Of a stretch of 64,000 nt of DNA, positions 42,650-51,679 are shown in pieces. Source of the DNA: Bacillus sp. REN16 (GTDB lineage Bacteria > Bacillota > Bacilli > Bacillales > Bacillaceae_L); NCBI RefSeq assembly GCF_020731355.1, contig NZ_JAJFZK010000010.1, forward strand, positions 1 to 64,000. Direction: 5' to 3'. The notes under the pieces were generated by a model. The model made no database searches. It saw only the letters and a list, made by a program, of their open reading frames with translations, and was not told the origin of the DNA. The translations under genes were made by a program, and so were the position numbers. Position 1 is the stretch's first letter. Every line of letters begins with the position of its first letter.

Positions 42650-43306
42650 ATGACAAATACGCGTGAAAAGATTGCAAAAAGGGCTGAGAAGGAAATTGAG
42701 AATGGCTTTTATGTAAATCTTGGAATTGGTATGCCAACCCTTGTCGCAAATTATATATCTGCCAATAAGCAGGTTGTTCTTCAATCAGAGAATGGGTTGC
42801 TTGGAATCGGCCCATATCCAACCGAAGCAGATGTGGATCCGGATTTAATCAATGCAGGAAAAGAGACGGTCACAGCGATTCCGGGAGCAGCTTATTTTGA
42901 CAGTGCAGAATCATTTGCGATGATCCGCGGCGGACATATCAATATTGCCATTCTTGGCGGAATGGAAGTTTCGGAGACGGGTGACCTGGCGAACTGGATG
43001 ATTCCTGGAAAAATGATTAAGGGAATGGGCGGGGCGATGGACCTTGTTCATGGGGCCCAGAAAATTATTGTCATAATGGATCATGTGAACAAAAAAGGGG
43101 AAGCAAAAATCTTAACAAAATGTACGCTTCCTTTAACTGGCAAAGGGGTCGTCAATCGAATTATTACTGACCGGTCAGTAATCGATGTTACCGAGAACGG
43201 TTTACAATTAGTAGAGGTAGCGAAAGGATTTACGGTTGAGGATGTAAAAGCTTCTACTGAGCCAAATCTCGTTATTAATGATGATGTTCTACTCGATGCG
43301 TTCTAA
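42650..43306 (+). CDS. scoB: 3-oxoacid CoA-transferase, subunit B
   Basis: The protein has 218 residues. The catalytic glutamate lies in [14 protein letters not shown], and [16 protein letters not shown] marks the N-terminus of the beta subunit. It is 13 bases after subunit A, behind AAGGGAGAAGG. The two subunits together make the active enzyme. Confidence 0.9.
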   Translation: MTNTREKIAKRAEKEIENGFYVNLGIGMPTLVANYISANKQVVLQSENGLLGIGPYPTEADVDPDLINAGKETVTAIPGAAYFDSAESFAMIRGGHINIAILGGMEVSETGDLANWMIPGKMIKGMGGAMDLVHGAQKIIVIMDHVNKKGEAKILTKCTLPLTGKGVVNRIITDRSVIDVTENGLQLVEVAKGFTVEDVKASTEPNLVINDDVLLDAF

Positions 43307-43393
43307 GGCAATTTTAGCGAGTAACCTATCAAGCGGTTATTCGCTTTTTTTGATATAATAATTGTCAAATGGCATACGTATGGAGGGAAGAAT

Positions 43394-43642
43394 ATGGCTA
43401 AGAAAAAACAAAAGCCTTCTGTTAAAAAACAAAAAGATGAAAAACTAAGCCTTGGGGATTTACTCAATGAGGAGATTGTTTCCAAGCTAAAAAATACTCA
43501 ACAGCAATTAAAAGAAGAAGCGCAAAAGAAACAAGATGCTGAGCTAGAAAGACAGCGTGAGGAGCGAAGACAAAGAGAAAAAAATAAGTCATTTGAGGAG
43601 TTACTAAACGACAGCAGCCTTAAATGGTCAGATTTTAAATAA
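43394..43642 (+). CDS. yqkE: YqkE family coiled-coil protein (DUF3886)
   Basis: The protein has 82 residues. A Lys-rich start, LSLGDLLNEEIVSKLKNTQQ, and a long Gln/Glu/Arg coiled coil end in FEELLNDSSLKWSDFK, matching the small YqkE family. The function is unknown. It is next to yqkF, as in B. subtilis. Confidence 0.82.
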   Translation: MAKKKQKPSVKKQKDEKLSLGDLLNEEIVSKLKNTQQQLKEEAQKKQDAELERQREERRQREKNKSFEELLNDSSLKWSDFK

Positions 43643-43672
43643 TTTTAAAACCCCACATGGACTGTGGGGTTA
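43641..43672 (-). terminator. Rho-independent terminator of yqkF
   Basis: The stem AACCCCACA/TGTGGGGTT is followed, on the minus strand, by TTTTAAAATT. It lies just past the yqkF stop and also just past yqkE. Confidence 0.75.
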
Positions 43673-43683
43673 ACTTATGGAAT

Positions 43684-44607
43684 TTATCTATGCTGACTGT
43701 AAACAGAAGCCTTCGAAAGTTCTCTGATTTTCCGGATCTCATCTGCTGTTAAAGGCTTGGCATTCGCGGCCTCTACATTTTTTTCGATTTGTTGGGTGGA
43801 ACTTGCACCGGCTACGACAGAAGCGACGGCATCCTCAAATAAGCAATATTGAAGTGCGATTTCTGTTAATGGTCTAGAGCCAGCCACTTCTGACTTAAGG
43901 CTAGATATCACCGCCTCAAGCTCCTCAAAGGAATAATCAAGATATCCATCTTGTTTTGTACTTTGATTAGCATCTTCAATTGGCCGGTTAGTAAGCAATC
44001 CTTTTGCCACGGGTCCACGTGTCACGACACTCACTTCATGTTCCTTTAAAAACGAAAGTATTTGCTCCTCGGGGCGTCGATCTAAAATGCTGTATTGCAT
44101 CATCAGGCTTACGATCGAGGATTTATTGACATATTCTCGTATCACATTCGGGCGGATCGAAGAGATTCCATAATAACGGATAACACCTTCTCCTTTTAAC
44201 TCCTCAAACGCCTCAATTGTTTCATCGATTTGATCCTCGATCGTTCCCCCGTGAAGCTGATAAAGGTCGATATAATCGGTTTGTAACCGACGCAGACTCT
44301 CCTTGACAGCGGACTTTATGTATTTTTTTGATGGATCCCAGGACCAGCCTTCTTTTCCTGCTTCAAATCGGTTTCCGACTTTAGTGGCTAAAATGATATC
44401 TTGTCTTTTGGATTTTAAGGCTTTTCCAACGAACTCCTCATTTAGACCCTGATCATATAAATCAGCGGTATCAAAATAATTAATTCCCATATCCACAGCA
44501 GCATCAAGGATTTGTGACGCTTTTTTCTCATCTGTACCAATGGACATACAGCCTAGCCCAATTTTGCTTACAAATAAATCAGAAGATCCGATTCTTCTTT
44601 TATCCAT
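43684..44607 (-). CDS. yqkF: Aldo/keto reductase YqkF
   Basis: The protein has 307 residues. AKR motifs are present: the aspartate and tyrosine in NYFDTADLYDQGLNE, the lysine in ILATKVGN, the histidine in IDLYQLHGG, and the NADP site near the C-terminus (VASVVAGASSTQQIEKN). It reduces an unidentified aldehyde or ketone with NADPH in the cytoplasm. Confidence 0.88.
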   Translation of the reverse strand: MDKRRIGSSDLFVSKIGLGCMSIGTDEKKASQILDAAVDMGINYFDTADLYDQGLNEEFVGKALKSKRQDIILATKVGNRFEAGKEGWSWDPSKKYIKSAVKESLRRLQTDYIDLYQLHGGTIEDQIDETIEAFEELKGEGVIRYYGISSIRPNVIREYVNKSSIVSLMMQYSILDRRPEEQILSFLKEHEVSVVTRGPVAKGLLTNRPIEDANQSTKQDGYLDYSFEELEAVISSLKSEVAGSRPLTEIALQYCLFEDAVASVVAGASSTQQIEKNVEAANAKPLTADEIRKIRELSKASVYSQHR

Positions 44608-44693
44608 AACGATTCCCCTCCAGAATTTGTCATTCTAGTCACATTTTATCGTTTTCGGGTCTGAACCACAAATGATTTGAAGGGGCGTTGAGT

Positions 44694-44837
44694 TTACTTT
44701 TTCTCTTGTTTTACCTTTCCTTGATTGATCCATTCCTGAACAGTTTGATAGGACCTGCTATATTCCTTCAGTTTTGCACGGATTTCCCATGCTTTGCCGA
44801 CTAGTGCTACCCGATTTTCACCAATCACAATTTTCAT
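44694..44837 (-). CDS. mciZ: MciZ, sporulation inhibitor of FtsZ
   Basis: A 47-codon gene behind a perfect AAAAGGAGG. The core VALVGKAWEIRAKLKEYSRS, followed by YQTVQEWI, is essentially that of B. subtilis MciZ, the 40-residue mother-cell peptide that caps FtsZ filaments and blocks Z-ring formation during sporulation. The gene position (between yqkF and nudF, minus strand) is as in B. subtilis. It has a seven-residue C-terminal extension (GKVKQEKK). A CATACATT upstream fits a sigma-E -10. Confidence 0.9.
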   Translation of the reverse strand: MKIVIGENRVALVGKAWEIRAKLKEYSRSYQTVQEWINQGKVKQEKK

Positions 44838-44876
44838 TGCAAACCTCCTTTTAAAATACGGAAAGAACTATGCTAA

Positions 44877-44905
44877 AATGTATGAAGAAATAAGATTTAG
44901 TAGAA
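44877..44905 (-). promoter_or_regulatory. Possible sigma-E promoter of mciZ
   Basis: CATACATT on the minus strand (44877-44884) matches the sigma-E -10 (CATACAnT); the -35 region 14 bases upstream (TTCTACT) is poor. It is consistent with known sigma-E control of mciZ. Confidence 0.4.
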
Positions 44906-44925
44906 CAAGGAGCTGGCAATAAATA

Positions 44926-45477
44926 ATGGATCATTTACTAGAAAAAACAATCAGCAGGGAAGTCCTTTTTGAAGGAAAGGTTATCGATTTACATATAGAA
45001 GAGGTAGAGTTGCCAAACGGAAATACTAGTAGAAGAGAGCTAATCAAACATCCTGGAGCTGTTGCGATTCTTGCCTTAACGGATGATCAAAGAATCGTCA
45101 TGGTGCAGCAATATCGGAAAGCATTGGATAAGGTAATCGTTGAGATTCCAGCAGGAAAGCTTGAAAAGGGTGAGCTGCCGGAAGTAACTGCAAAACGAGA
45201 ACTAGAAGAAGAAACGGGTTATGATTGTGAAACACTAACACCGCTTATTTCGTTTTATACTTCACCTGGCTTTGCAGACGAATTGGTGCATCTTTTTATT
45301 GCGAAAGGTTTAAAGAAAATGGAAAACCCAGCCGGCTTGGATGAGGATGAATTTGTTGACTTACTTGAGGTTACATTAGAAGAAGCGCTTAATTTGATAA
45401 ATGAAAAGAAAATTTATGATGCAAAGACGGCATATGCGGTACAGTATCTGCAACTACAACAAGCATTAGGAGAATAA
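44926..45477 (+). CDS. nudF: ADP-ribose pyrophosphatase NudF
   Basis: The protein has 183 residues. The Nudix box GKLEKGELPEVTAKRELEEE, followed by TGYD, and FYTSPGFADELVHLFIA identify an ADP-ribose diphosphatase that splits ADP-ribose to AMP and ribose 5-phosphate. It is divergent from mciZ and six bases before the endonuclease Q gene. Confidence 0.92.
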   Translation: MDHLLEKTISREVLFEGKVIDLHIEEVELPNGNTSRRELIKHPGAVAILALTDDQRIVMVQQYRKALDKVIVEIPAGKLEKGELPEVTAKRELEEETGYDCETLTPLISFYTSPGFADELVHLFIAKGLKKMENPAGLDEDEFVDLLEVTLEEALNLINEKKIYDAKTAYAVQYLQLQQALGE

Positions 45478-45483
45478 TGCACG

Positions 45484-46653
45484 ATGAATAATTACTATGT
45501 TGATCTTCATATCCACATTGGAAGAACGAATTCAGGCAAACCAGTGAAAATCACAGGTGCCAAATCACTTACGATTGGAAATATCCTGCAGGAGTCCACT
45601 GAAATTAAAGGGATGGACATGATTGGTGTAATTGATTGTCATGTTCCGGAAGTCATTGAGGAACTTGAAGCGCTAATCGAAATTGGAGAAGTATACCCCT
45701 ATGAAGAAGGCGGATTACGGTTTAAAAATGTCACGCTCATCTTAGGATCTGAGCTTGAAATCTATGATGAAAACTGCAAAGGGCCGATCCATGTTCTGGC
45801 ATTTATCCCTACAATTGAAAAAATGAAGCTGTTTTCCGCATGGTTAGCACAACGAATGAAAAATATCACTTTGAGTTCGCAAAGAATTTATGTGGACGGA
45901 AGAGAGTTGCAACGAAAGGTAAAAGAGTTATCCGGTATTTTTATTCCTGCACATGTCTTCACACCTTACAAAAGTATGTACGGTCGTGGCGTCAAACAAT
46001 CATTAACGGAAGTGTTCGATGAAGATTTAATCGATGGGGTTGAACTAGGATTGAGCTCGAATACGGATATGGCTGATCAAATTCAAGAATTGCATCGATT
46101 TACTTTTGTATCCAATTCAGACGCGCATTCGCTTCCGAAAATTGCGAGGGAATATCAAATCATTAAAATGCAAGAGCCTACTTTTGAAGAACTAAGACTC
46201 GCGCTTCATTTGATAGATGGCAGGGAAGTTGTTGCAAATTATGGATTAGATCCGTTGTTGGGAAAATATCATAAAACAAGTTGTGAGAAATGTTTAACAA
46301 TCATTGAGGATGTGATGGCAGAGGCTTGTCCCAGCTGTGGACATACTCGATTTGTAAAAGGGGTTTTTGATAGGTTACAGGAATTAAAAAGCGCTGATGA
46401 ACCAAATCCGTATAGGCCGCCATATGTACACCAAGTTCCGCTTGAATTTATACCAGGGCTTGGGCCGAAAACCTTACAAAAACTAAGGGATTATTTTAAG
46501 ACAGAAATGGCCATTCTTCATGAGGTACCTGAAGAAGAACTAAGACGTGTGGTGAAGGGACAAATCGCCGACATCATCATTCAAGCTCGCCAAGGAAAAC
46601 TCCGCCTAACATCCGGTGGTGGCGGTAAATATGGAAAAGTAGACTCTAAATAG
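45484..46653 (+). CDS. Endonuclease Q family protein
   Basis: The protein has 389 residues. A PHP nuclease domain (YVDLHIHIGRTNSGKPVKIT, DCHVPEV, NSDAHSLPKIARE) is followed by a zinc ribbon (CEKC...CPSC, about 258-280) and a helix-hairpin-helix end (LEFIPGLGPKTLQKLRDYF). This is endonuclease Q, known from Thermococcales and a few Bacillus species, which nicks DNA 5' of deaminated or abasic bases. It replaces part of the yqxK neighbourhood known from B. subtilis next to nudF. The call is firm. Confidence 0.88.
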   Translation: MNNYYVDLHIHIGRTNSGKPVKITGAKSLTIGNILQESTEIKGMDMIGVIDCHVPEVIEELEALIEIGEVYPYEEGGLRFKNVTLILGSELEIYDENCKGPIHVLAFIPTIEKMKLFSAWLAQRMKNITLSSQRIYVDGRELQRKVKELSGIFIPAHVFTPYKSMYGRGVKQSLTEVFDEDLIDGVELGLSSNTDMADQIQELHRFTFVSNSDAHSLPKIAREYQIIKMQEPTFEELRLALHLIDGREVVANYGLDPLLGKYHKTSCEKCLTIIEDVMAEACPSCGHTRFVKGVFDRLQELKSADEPNPYRPPYVHQVPLEFIPGLGPKTLQKLRDYFKTEMAILHEVPEEELRRVVKGQIADIIIQARQGKLRLTSGGGGKYGKVDSK

Positions 46654-46698
46654 GAGTCTCTTTTTCATGTAGTTAATAGAAATAGTTCTATCAAGTTG

Positions 46699-46727
46699 TC
46701 ATAGAAATCTATTTGACCTCATACAAT
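46699..46727 (+). promoter_or_regulatory. Sigma-E promoter of spoIIM
   Basis: TCATAGA (46699) and CATACAAT (46720), 14 bases apart, match the sigma-E consensus (KMATATT, CATACAnT) at 5 of 7 and 8 of 8. Confidence 0.65.
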
Positions 46728-46757
46728 CTACTAGAAGATTGATAGGAGGATCGATAG

Positions 46758-47405
46758 ATGAGAAAGCAACAGCCATATAAAACAATCGCAGTGAATCATT
46801 TTCGTGAACATTCATCCATATATTTATTTATTTCCGTACTATTCCTAATGGGTGTCATCTTTGGAGCCATCGTCGTTAACAGTCTAAACCCCAGTCAGAA
46901 AGAGGATCTCTTTTTCTATTTAAGCCGATTTTTTGGAGAGGTATCTGAAGGAACCTATGCTAACTCAACCGATATGTTCAAGCAAAGCATTCTTCACAAT
47001 CTTAAATATGTTGGACTCATGTGGATTTTAGGAATCTCCATTATTGGGCTGCCGATTATCTTGATTCTGTTATTCCTAAAAGGGGTTGTTGTTGGATTCA
47101 CGGTTGGCTTTCTCGTTAATCAAATGGGCTGGAGCGGGTTTCTTTTATCATTTGTTTCTGTATTACCGCAAAATCTCTTAATCATTCCAACGTTCATCAT
47201 CGTTGGTACAGTCGCTGTGGCATTCTCATTGAAAATGATTCGCCAGCAATTTATGAAACGAATGAACGAGCCTGTTCTTCAGTTATTAACAAGGTATTCG
47301 CTATTGATGGTTGCGGTAAGTTTCGTGATCTTAATGGCTTCAGCTGTGGAGGCATTCGCTTCTCCTGTCCTAATGAAAGAAATTATTGATGTCGTTAATA
47401 AATAA
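46758..47405 (+). CDS. spoIIM: Stage II sporulation protein M
   Basis: The protein has 215 residues, behind AGGAGG. There are five membrane segments ([20 protein letters not shown] near the start; [20 protein letters not shown] in the middle). SpoIIM is the mother-cell membrane protein that with SpoIID and SpoIIP forms the peptidoglycan-degrading engulfment machine. A sigma-E promoter lies upstream, and fur follows as in B. subtilis. Confidence 0.92.
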   Translation: MRKQQPYKTIAVNHFREHSSIYLFISVLFLMGVIFGAIVVNSLNPSQKEDLFFYLSRFFGEVSEGTYANSTDMFKQSILHNLKYVGLMWILGISIIGLPIILILLFLKGVVVGFTVGFLVNQMGWSGFLLSFVSVLPQNLLIIPTFIIVGTVAVAFSLKMIRQQFMKRMNEPVLQLLTRYSLLMVAVSFVILMASAVEAFASPVLMKEIIDVVNK

Positions 47406-47442
47406 GAATAATTATTAAGTAATAAGAATTAGTTCCTGTTAT

Positions 47443-47457
47443 TTATAATTATTTTAT
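47443..47457. promoter_or_regulatory. Possible PerR box upstream of fur
   Basis: TTATAATTATTTTAT agrees with the Per box TTATAATnATTATAA at 12 of 14 positions. PerR control of fur is known in B. subtilis. A TATAAT lies about 20 bases downstream. Confidence 0.5.
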
Positions 47458-47519
47458 TTGGACAGTGCCCCTTCTTCTGTTATAATAATGAGGTAACGGC
47501 GAGGGAGGGAAAGTTTTAC

Positions 47520-47990
47520 ATGGAAAATCGGATTGATCGTATAAAGAAACAGTTGCATTCATCAAGTTATAAGCTTACACCACAGCGTGAGGCGACCGTT
47601 CGGGTACTGCTTGAACATGAAGAGGATCATTTAAGTGCCGAAGATGTCTACCTCCTAGTAAAAGAAAAGTCGCCAGAGATCGGCTTAGCAACTGTCTATC
47701 GGACACTTGAATTACTTACTGAATTAAAGATCGTGGATAAAATAAATTTCGGAGATGGTGTATCTAGATATGACCTTCGCCAAGAAGGTGTTGCACATTT
47801 CCATCATCACCTCGTATGTATCGAATGTGGAGCAGTCGATGAGATTAAGGAAGATTTACTAGAAGATGTTGAAGAAATCGTGGAAAAAAATTGGAACTTT
47901 ATTATTAAAGACCATCGTTTAACTTTCCATGGGATTTGTCATCGATGTCATGATAAAGAAGCAAAAGAAGAAACAGATCTACATAAATAA
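47520..47990 (+). CDS. fur: Ferric uptake regulator Fur
   Basis: The protein has 156 residues. A winged helix (SYKLTPQREATVRVLLEHEE, GLATVYRTLELL) is followed by the HHH segment (HFHHHLVCIECG) and a second Cys pair (CHRC) for structural zinc. It is likely to act at the Fur boxes at 29272, 29317 and 34785 in this window. The gene is followed by a strong terminator. Confidence 0.94.
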   Translation: MENRIDRIKKQLHSSSYKLTPQREATVRVLLEHEEDHLSAEDVYLLVKEKSPEIGLATVYRTLELLTELKIVDKINFGDGVSRYDLRQEGVAHFHHHLVCIECGAVDEIKEDLLEDVEEIVEKNWNFIIKDHRLTFHGICHRCHDKEAKEETDLHK

Positions 47991-47994
47991 GCGA

Positions 47995-48024
47995 CCCCTT
48001 TTCCTTTCGGGAAAAGGTTTTTTT
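47995..48024 (+). terminator. Rho-independent terminator of fur
   Basis: CCTTTTCC/GGAAAAGG with a short loop is followed by seven T. Confidence 0.88.
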
Positions 48025-48128
48025 CATTTTCATAAATTACTAGGATTGAAAAGAAATCGCAAAAATTGGGATAAGCGTGTATAAAACCATGCAAATTTGG
48101 CATATCTTCTAATAACGATAACTTTATG

Positions 48129-48194
48129 TCAAGCCGGGGTTCTATTACCCGGCTTGATAAAGTTAAAGCCTCCGGCGGATGCCACAGATTTTCT
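48129..48194. repeat. Hairpin plus copy of the GCCTCCGGCGGATGCCAC repeat
   Basis: The 10-bp stem TCAAGCCGGG/CCCGGCTTGA (48129-48157) is followed by GTTAAAGCCTCCGGCGGATG and CCAC (48161-48184), the same core as at 5413-5441 on the opposite strand. The sequence on to 48279 holds further GC-rich inverted segments and no gene. Confidence 0.55.
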
Positions 48195-48279
48195 AAGGAA
48201 GTTTTTCGCCCATGTGCGAAAAAATCTGGGCGGCAAATACGCGAAGGCGCGCATTTGATTATTAATGGAGGATTACCAG

Positions 48280-48507
48280 ATGAGACAATGGTTTCAAGTT
48301 GTATATGATACGTTAAAGGTTTTTGTATTGTTTACTGGATGCACGGTTTTATTTTATTATGGTATTATATGGGTTAATGAGGAATATCAAAATTATCACA
48401 AATATGATGAACCAGAAGGGTCCTCAGTAAAGGCCACCTCAATGCTTGAAGAAAAGGAGGATGGCCTATTAGATAGATTACTGTTTTTTTACCGAAATGG
48501 GGAGTAG
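48280..48507 (+). CDS. yqzK: YqzK family membrane peptide (DUF4227)
   Basis: The protein has 75 residues from the ATG after GGAGG. An N-terminal membrane helix (FVLFTGCTVLFYYGIIWV) is followed by an acidic tail. Its position between fur and xerD matches the small DUF4227/YqzK family. The function is unknown. Confidence 0.85.
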   Translation: MRQWFQVVYDTLKVFVLFTGCTVLFYYGIIWVNEEYQNYHKYDEPEGSSVKATSMLEEKEDGLLDRLLFFYRNGE

Positions 48508-48513
48508 AGTTCA

Positions 48514-49404
48514 GTGGAAGATCAAGTAAAGGATTATTTACATTACTTAGTTGTCGAAAGAAGACTTGCTGACAATACAGTGAAGTCCTATGAAAGGGAT
48601 CTTAGAAAATACTATCAATACGTAACAAAGGTTGAAAACATTTCATCCTTTAATGATGTGAACCGGATACAAGTGATCCATTTTTTAAAAACATTAAAGG
48701 AACAAGGAAATTCATCAAGAACTTTGGCTAGACATATTGCATCTATTCGTTCTTTTCACAAGTTTTTGTTCCGCGAAAAAGTAACGGATCATGATCCTAC
48801 GGAACAGATAGAAACGCCACAGGCTGAGCGTACACTGCCAAAGGTATTAAATCTTTCTGAAGTAGAAGCATTGCTTGATGCACCCAAATTGGACAATCCG
48901 CTTGGGATACGCGATAAAGCCATGCTTGAGCTTTTATATGCGACAGGATTGCGGGTGAGTGAACTAATCAACTTAAATTTTGCGGATATCCACTTATCGA
49001 TGGGATTCATCAGATGTCTTGGGAAAGGAAATAAGGAGCGTATTGTTCCACTTGGCAGTGTAGCAACGAAGGCATTGCAGGCATATTTAGATCAGGGCCG
49101 CCGTCAACTTGTGAAGCAAAAGAGAACAGATGCCTTTTTTGTGAATCATCATGGGAATCGCATGACAAGACAAGGCTTCTGGAAAAATTTAAAGAAAATC
49201 GCACGGGAAGCCCGAATTGAAAAGGAATTAACACCACATACCCTTCGTCACTCTTTTGCGACCCATCTATTGGAAAATGGGGCTGACTTAAGAGCAGTGC
49301 AGGAAATGCTGGGTCATGCAGACATTTCGACGACACAAATATATACGCATGTTACTAAGACACGTTTAAAGGATGTCTATAAAACCTATCATCCTCGTGC
49401 TTAA
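48514..49404 (+). CDS. xerD: Tyrosine recombinase XerD
   Basis: The protein has 296 residues, with a GTG start after GGGGAG, six bases past yqzK. The catalytic residues of tyrosine recombinases are all visible: Arg in ATGLRVSEL, the H-x-x-R of [15 protein letters not shown], His in [11 protein letters not shown] and the Tyr in IYTHV. With XerC (CodV) it resolves chromosome dimers at dif. Its place after fur and yqzK marks it as the housekeeping enzyme, not a phage integrase. Confidence 0.93.
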   Translation: MEDQVKDYLHYLVVERRLADNTVKSYERDLRKYYQYVTKVENISSFNDVNRIQVIHFLKTLKEQGNSSRTLARHIASIRSFHKFLFREKVTDHDPTEQIETPQAERTLPKVLNLSEVEALLDAPKLDNPLGIRDKAMLELLYATGLRVSELINLNFADIHLSMGFIRCLGKGNKERIVPLGSVATKALQAYLDQGRRQLVKQKRTDAFFVNHHGNRMTRQGFWKNLKKIAREARIEKELTPHTLRHSFATHLLENGADLRAVQEMLGHADISTTQIYTHVTKTRLKDVYKTYHPRA

Positions 49405-49420
49405 AATGCAGTAGTAGATT

Positions 49421-49448
49421 GCTAGACTAGGACGTCTGGCCTTTTTTT
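49421..49448 (+). terminator. Rho-independent terminator of xerD
   Basis: The stem GCTAGAC/GTCTGGC (one wobble) is followed by seven T. Confidence 0.75.
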
Positions 49449-49633
49449 CGTCATACAAACTTAACAATTTTTACTAAAACTCTTGTAATCTACTTGAAAA
49501 GACAACCGCTCACCCTTTATACTCAAAGATGTCAGACTTCTGACGAGCGTGTTCATAAAAGATTGAGTAAGTTGTAGCTTGTAGGGGAAAATATACCATA
49601 GAATAACGATATCTTATATTGGGAGGGAATTAC

Positions 49634-50836
49634 ATGTCTGCTTATACATATAAACGAATTTTCCTGGTTGTTATGGACTCCGTTGGAATTGGAGAGGCAC
49701 CAGATGCGAAAAAATTTGGTGACGAGGGTTCAGATACTTTAGGTCATATCGCCGAAGAAATGAATGGTCTACATATGCCAAATATGGCAAAGCTTGGCTT
49801 AAGCAACATTCGTGAAATTAAAGGAATTCCTGTTCAAGACAGTCCACTTGCGTATTACACCAAAATGCAAGAGGCTTCGAATGGTAAAGATACGATGACC
49901 GGACATTGGGAAATCATGGGCTTACATATTGAAACACCATTTCAAGTTTTCCCGGAAGGATTTCCAAAAGAACTATTAGATGAACTTGAAAAACGGACTG
50001 GTCGTGGAGTTTTAGGAAATAAGCCAGCATCTGGAACCGAAATAATTGATGAGCTAGGCGAAGAGCACATGAAAACTGGAAAACTGATTATCTATACCTC
50101 GGCAGATTCCGTTTTACAAATTGCTGCACACGAGGGAATCATTCCTATTGAAGAGCAATATAAAATATGTGAAATTGCCCGTGAATTGACCCTTGATGAA
50201 AAATATATGGTGGGACGTGTCATTGCCCGCCCATTTGTTGGGGAGCCTGGCAATTTCACAAGAACATCTAACAGACATGACTATGCATTGAAACCATTCG
50301 ATCGTACAGTAATGAATGAGTTAAGTGATAAAGGTTTTGATGTGATTGCAATCGGAAAAATTTCAGATATTTATGATGGTGAGGGCGTTACACAAGCTTT
50401 ACGTACAAAGTCCAATATGGATGGAATGGATAAATTAGTTCAGACGCTTAACATGGAATTTACAGGCTTAAGCTTTTTAAATTTAGTGGATTTTGATGCT
50501 TTATTTGGCCATCGCCGCGATCCAAAGGGCTACGGGGAAGCACTTGAGGAATACGATGCACGTTTACCTGAAGTATTTGAAAAACTAACAGATGACGATC
50601 TGCTAATCATTACAGCAGATCATGGAAATGACCCAGTACATCCTGGAACGGATCATACACGTGAGTATGTTCCATTATTAGTTTATAACAAAAAAATGAA
50701 TGGTGGTAAGGAATTACCATTACGAACAACTTTTGCTGATATCGGTGCAACCGTAGCAGACAATTTTAACGTAACATTACCTAAACATGGAAAGAGCTTT
50801 CTTTCAGAAATAAACGGAGGAAAAAGGAATGGATAA
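49634..50836 (+). CDS. deoB: Phosphopentomutase
   Basis: The protein has 400 residues from the ATG after GGGAGGG. Alkaline-phosphatase-superfamily metal motifs: [20 protein letters not shown] at the start, DTMTGHWE with the phosphorylated threonine, and ITADHGNDP near the end. It interconverts ribose or deoxyribose 1-phosphate and 5-phosphate, feeding the products of the two phosphorylases encoded next into central metabolism. Confidence 0.94.
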   Translation: MSAYTYKRIFLVVMDSVGIGEAPDAKKFGDEGSDTLGHIAEEMNGLHMPNMAKLGLSNIREIKGIPVQDSPLAYYTKMQEASNGKDTMTGHWEIMGLHIETPFQVFPEGFPKELLDELEKRTGRGVLGNKPASGTEIIDELGEEHMKTGKLIIYTSADSVLQIAAHEGIIPIEEQYKICEIARELTLDEKYMVGRVIARPFVGEPGNFTRTSNRHDYALKPFDRTVMNELSDKGFDVIAIGKISDIYDGEGVTQALRTKSNMDGMDKLVQTLNMEFTGLSFLNLVDFDALFGHRRDPKGYGEALEEYDARLPEVFEKLTDDDLLIITADHGNDPVHPGTDHTREYVPLLVYNKKMNGGKELPLRTTFADIGATVADNFNVTLPKHGKSFLSEINGGKRNG

Positions 50837-51641
50837 AACGATTATGGAAAGAGCTGCACAATTTTTAAAGGAAAAGAGCCCTTCAGTTCCTGAAATCGGT
50901 TTGATTTTAGGTTCAGGACTAGGTGTTTTGGCAGATGAAATTGAAAATCCAATCAAAGTGCCATATGACCAAATTCCAGAGTTTCCAGTATCAACAGTGG
51001 AAGGTCATGCGGGCCAGCTTGTATTTGGTACTTTACAAGGAAAATCAGTTGTTGCCATGCAGGGACGTTTTCATTTTTACGAGGGATATAGTCTTGATAA
51101 GGTAACATTCCCTGTTCGTGTGATGAAAGAACTTGGTGTCACGACTTTAGTTGTAACAAATGCGGCTGGCGGAGTGAATGAATCCTTTCAACCAGGCGAT
51201 CTCATGATTATTACAGATCATCTGAATTTCGGGCAAAACCCTTTAATTGGACCCAATGATTCGAAGCTTGGAGCTAGGTTCCCGGATATGTCAGAAGCGT
51301 ATACGAAGGAACTTCGGACACTCGCAAAAGAGGCTGCGAATGAATTGAATATTTCTGTTCAGGAAGGCGTTTATGTTGGGATGACAGGACCATCATACGA
51401 AACACCAGCAGAAATTAGAATGCTCCGAACACTTGGTGGAGACGCAGTTGGCATGTCAACTGTTCCAGAGGTGATTATTGCGCGCCATGCTAATTTAAAA
51501 GTGCTTGGCATTTCTTGTATCTCCAATATGGCAGCAGGTATTTTAGATCAACCGCTAACCCATGACGAGGTTATTGAAACAACAGAAAAAGTGAAGACAG
51601 ACTTTTTAGCGCTTGTAAAAGAAATTGTTAAGAAAATATAG
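50829..51641 (+). CDS. pupG: Purine nucleoside phosphorylase I
   Basis: The protein has 270 residues, starting 8 bases inside deoB behind GGAGG. It is the trimeric inosine/guanosine PNP type: [15 protein letters not shown], the phosphate-site [24 protein letters not shown] and [13 protein letters not shown]. It splits purine nucleosides with phosphate. Confidence 0.93.
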   Translation: MDKTIMERAAQFLKEKSPSVPEIGLILGSGLGVLADEIENPIKVPYDQIPEFPVSTVEGHAGQLVFGTLQGKSVVAMQGRFHFYEGYSLDKVTFPVRVMKELGVTTLVVTNAAGGVNESFQPGDLMIITDHLNFGQNPLIGPNDSKLGARFPDMSEAYTKELRTLAKEAANELNISVQEGVYVGMTGPSYETPAEIRMLRTLGGDAVGMSTVPEVIIARHANLKVLGISCISNMAAGILDQPLTHDEVIETTEKVKTDFLALVKEIVKKI

Positions 51642-51679
51642 GTCAACAATAATGAACGGTTAGAAAAAGGTGAATAAAC

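Noticed and set aside
48514-49404. Phage integrase
   Set aside because: The fur-yqzK-xerD order and the sequence identify the housekeeping XerD.
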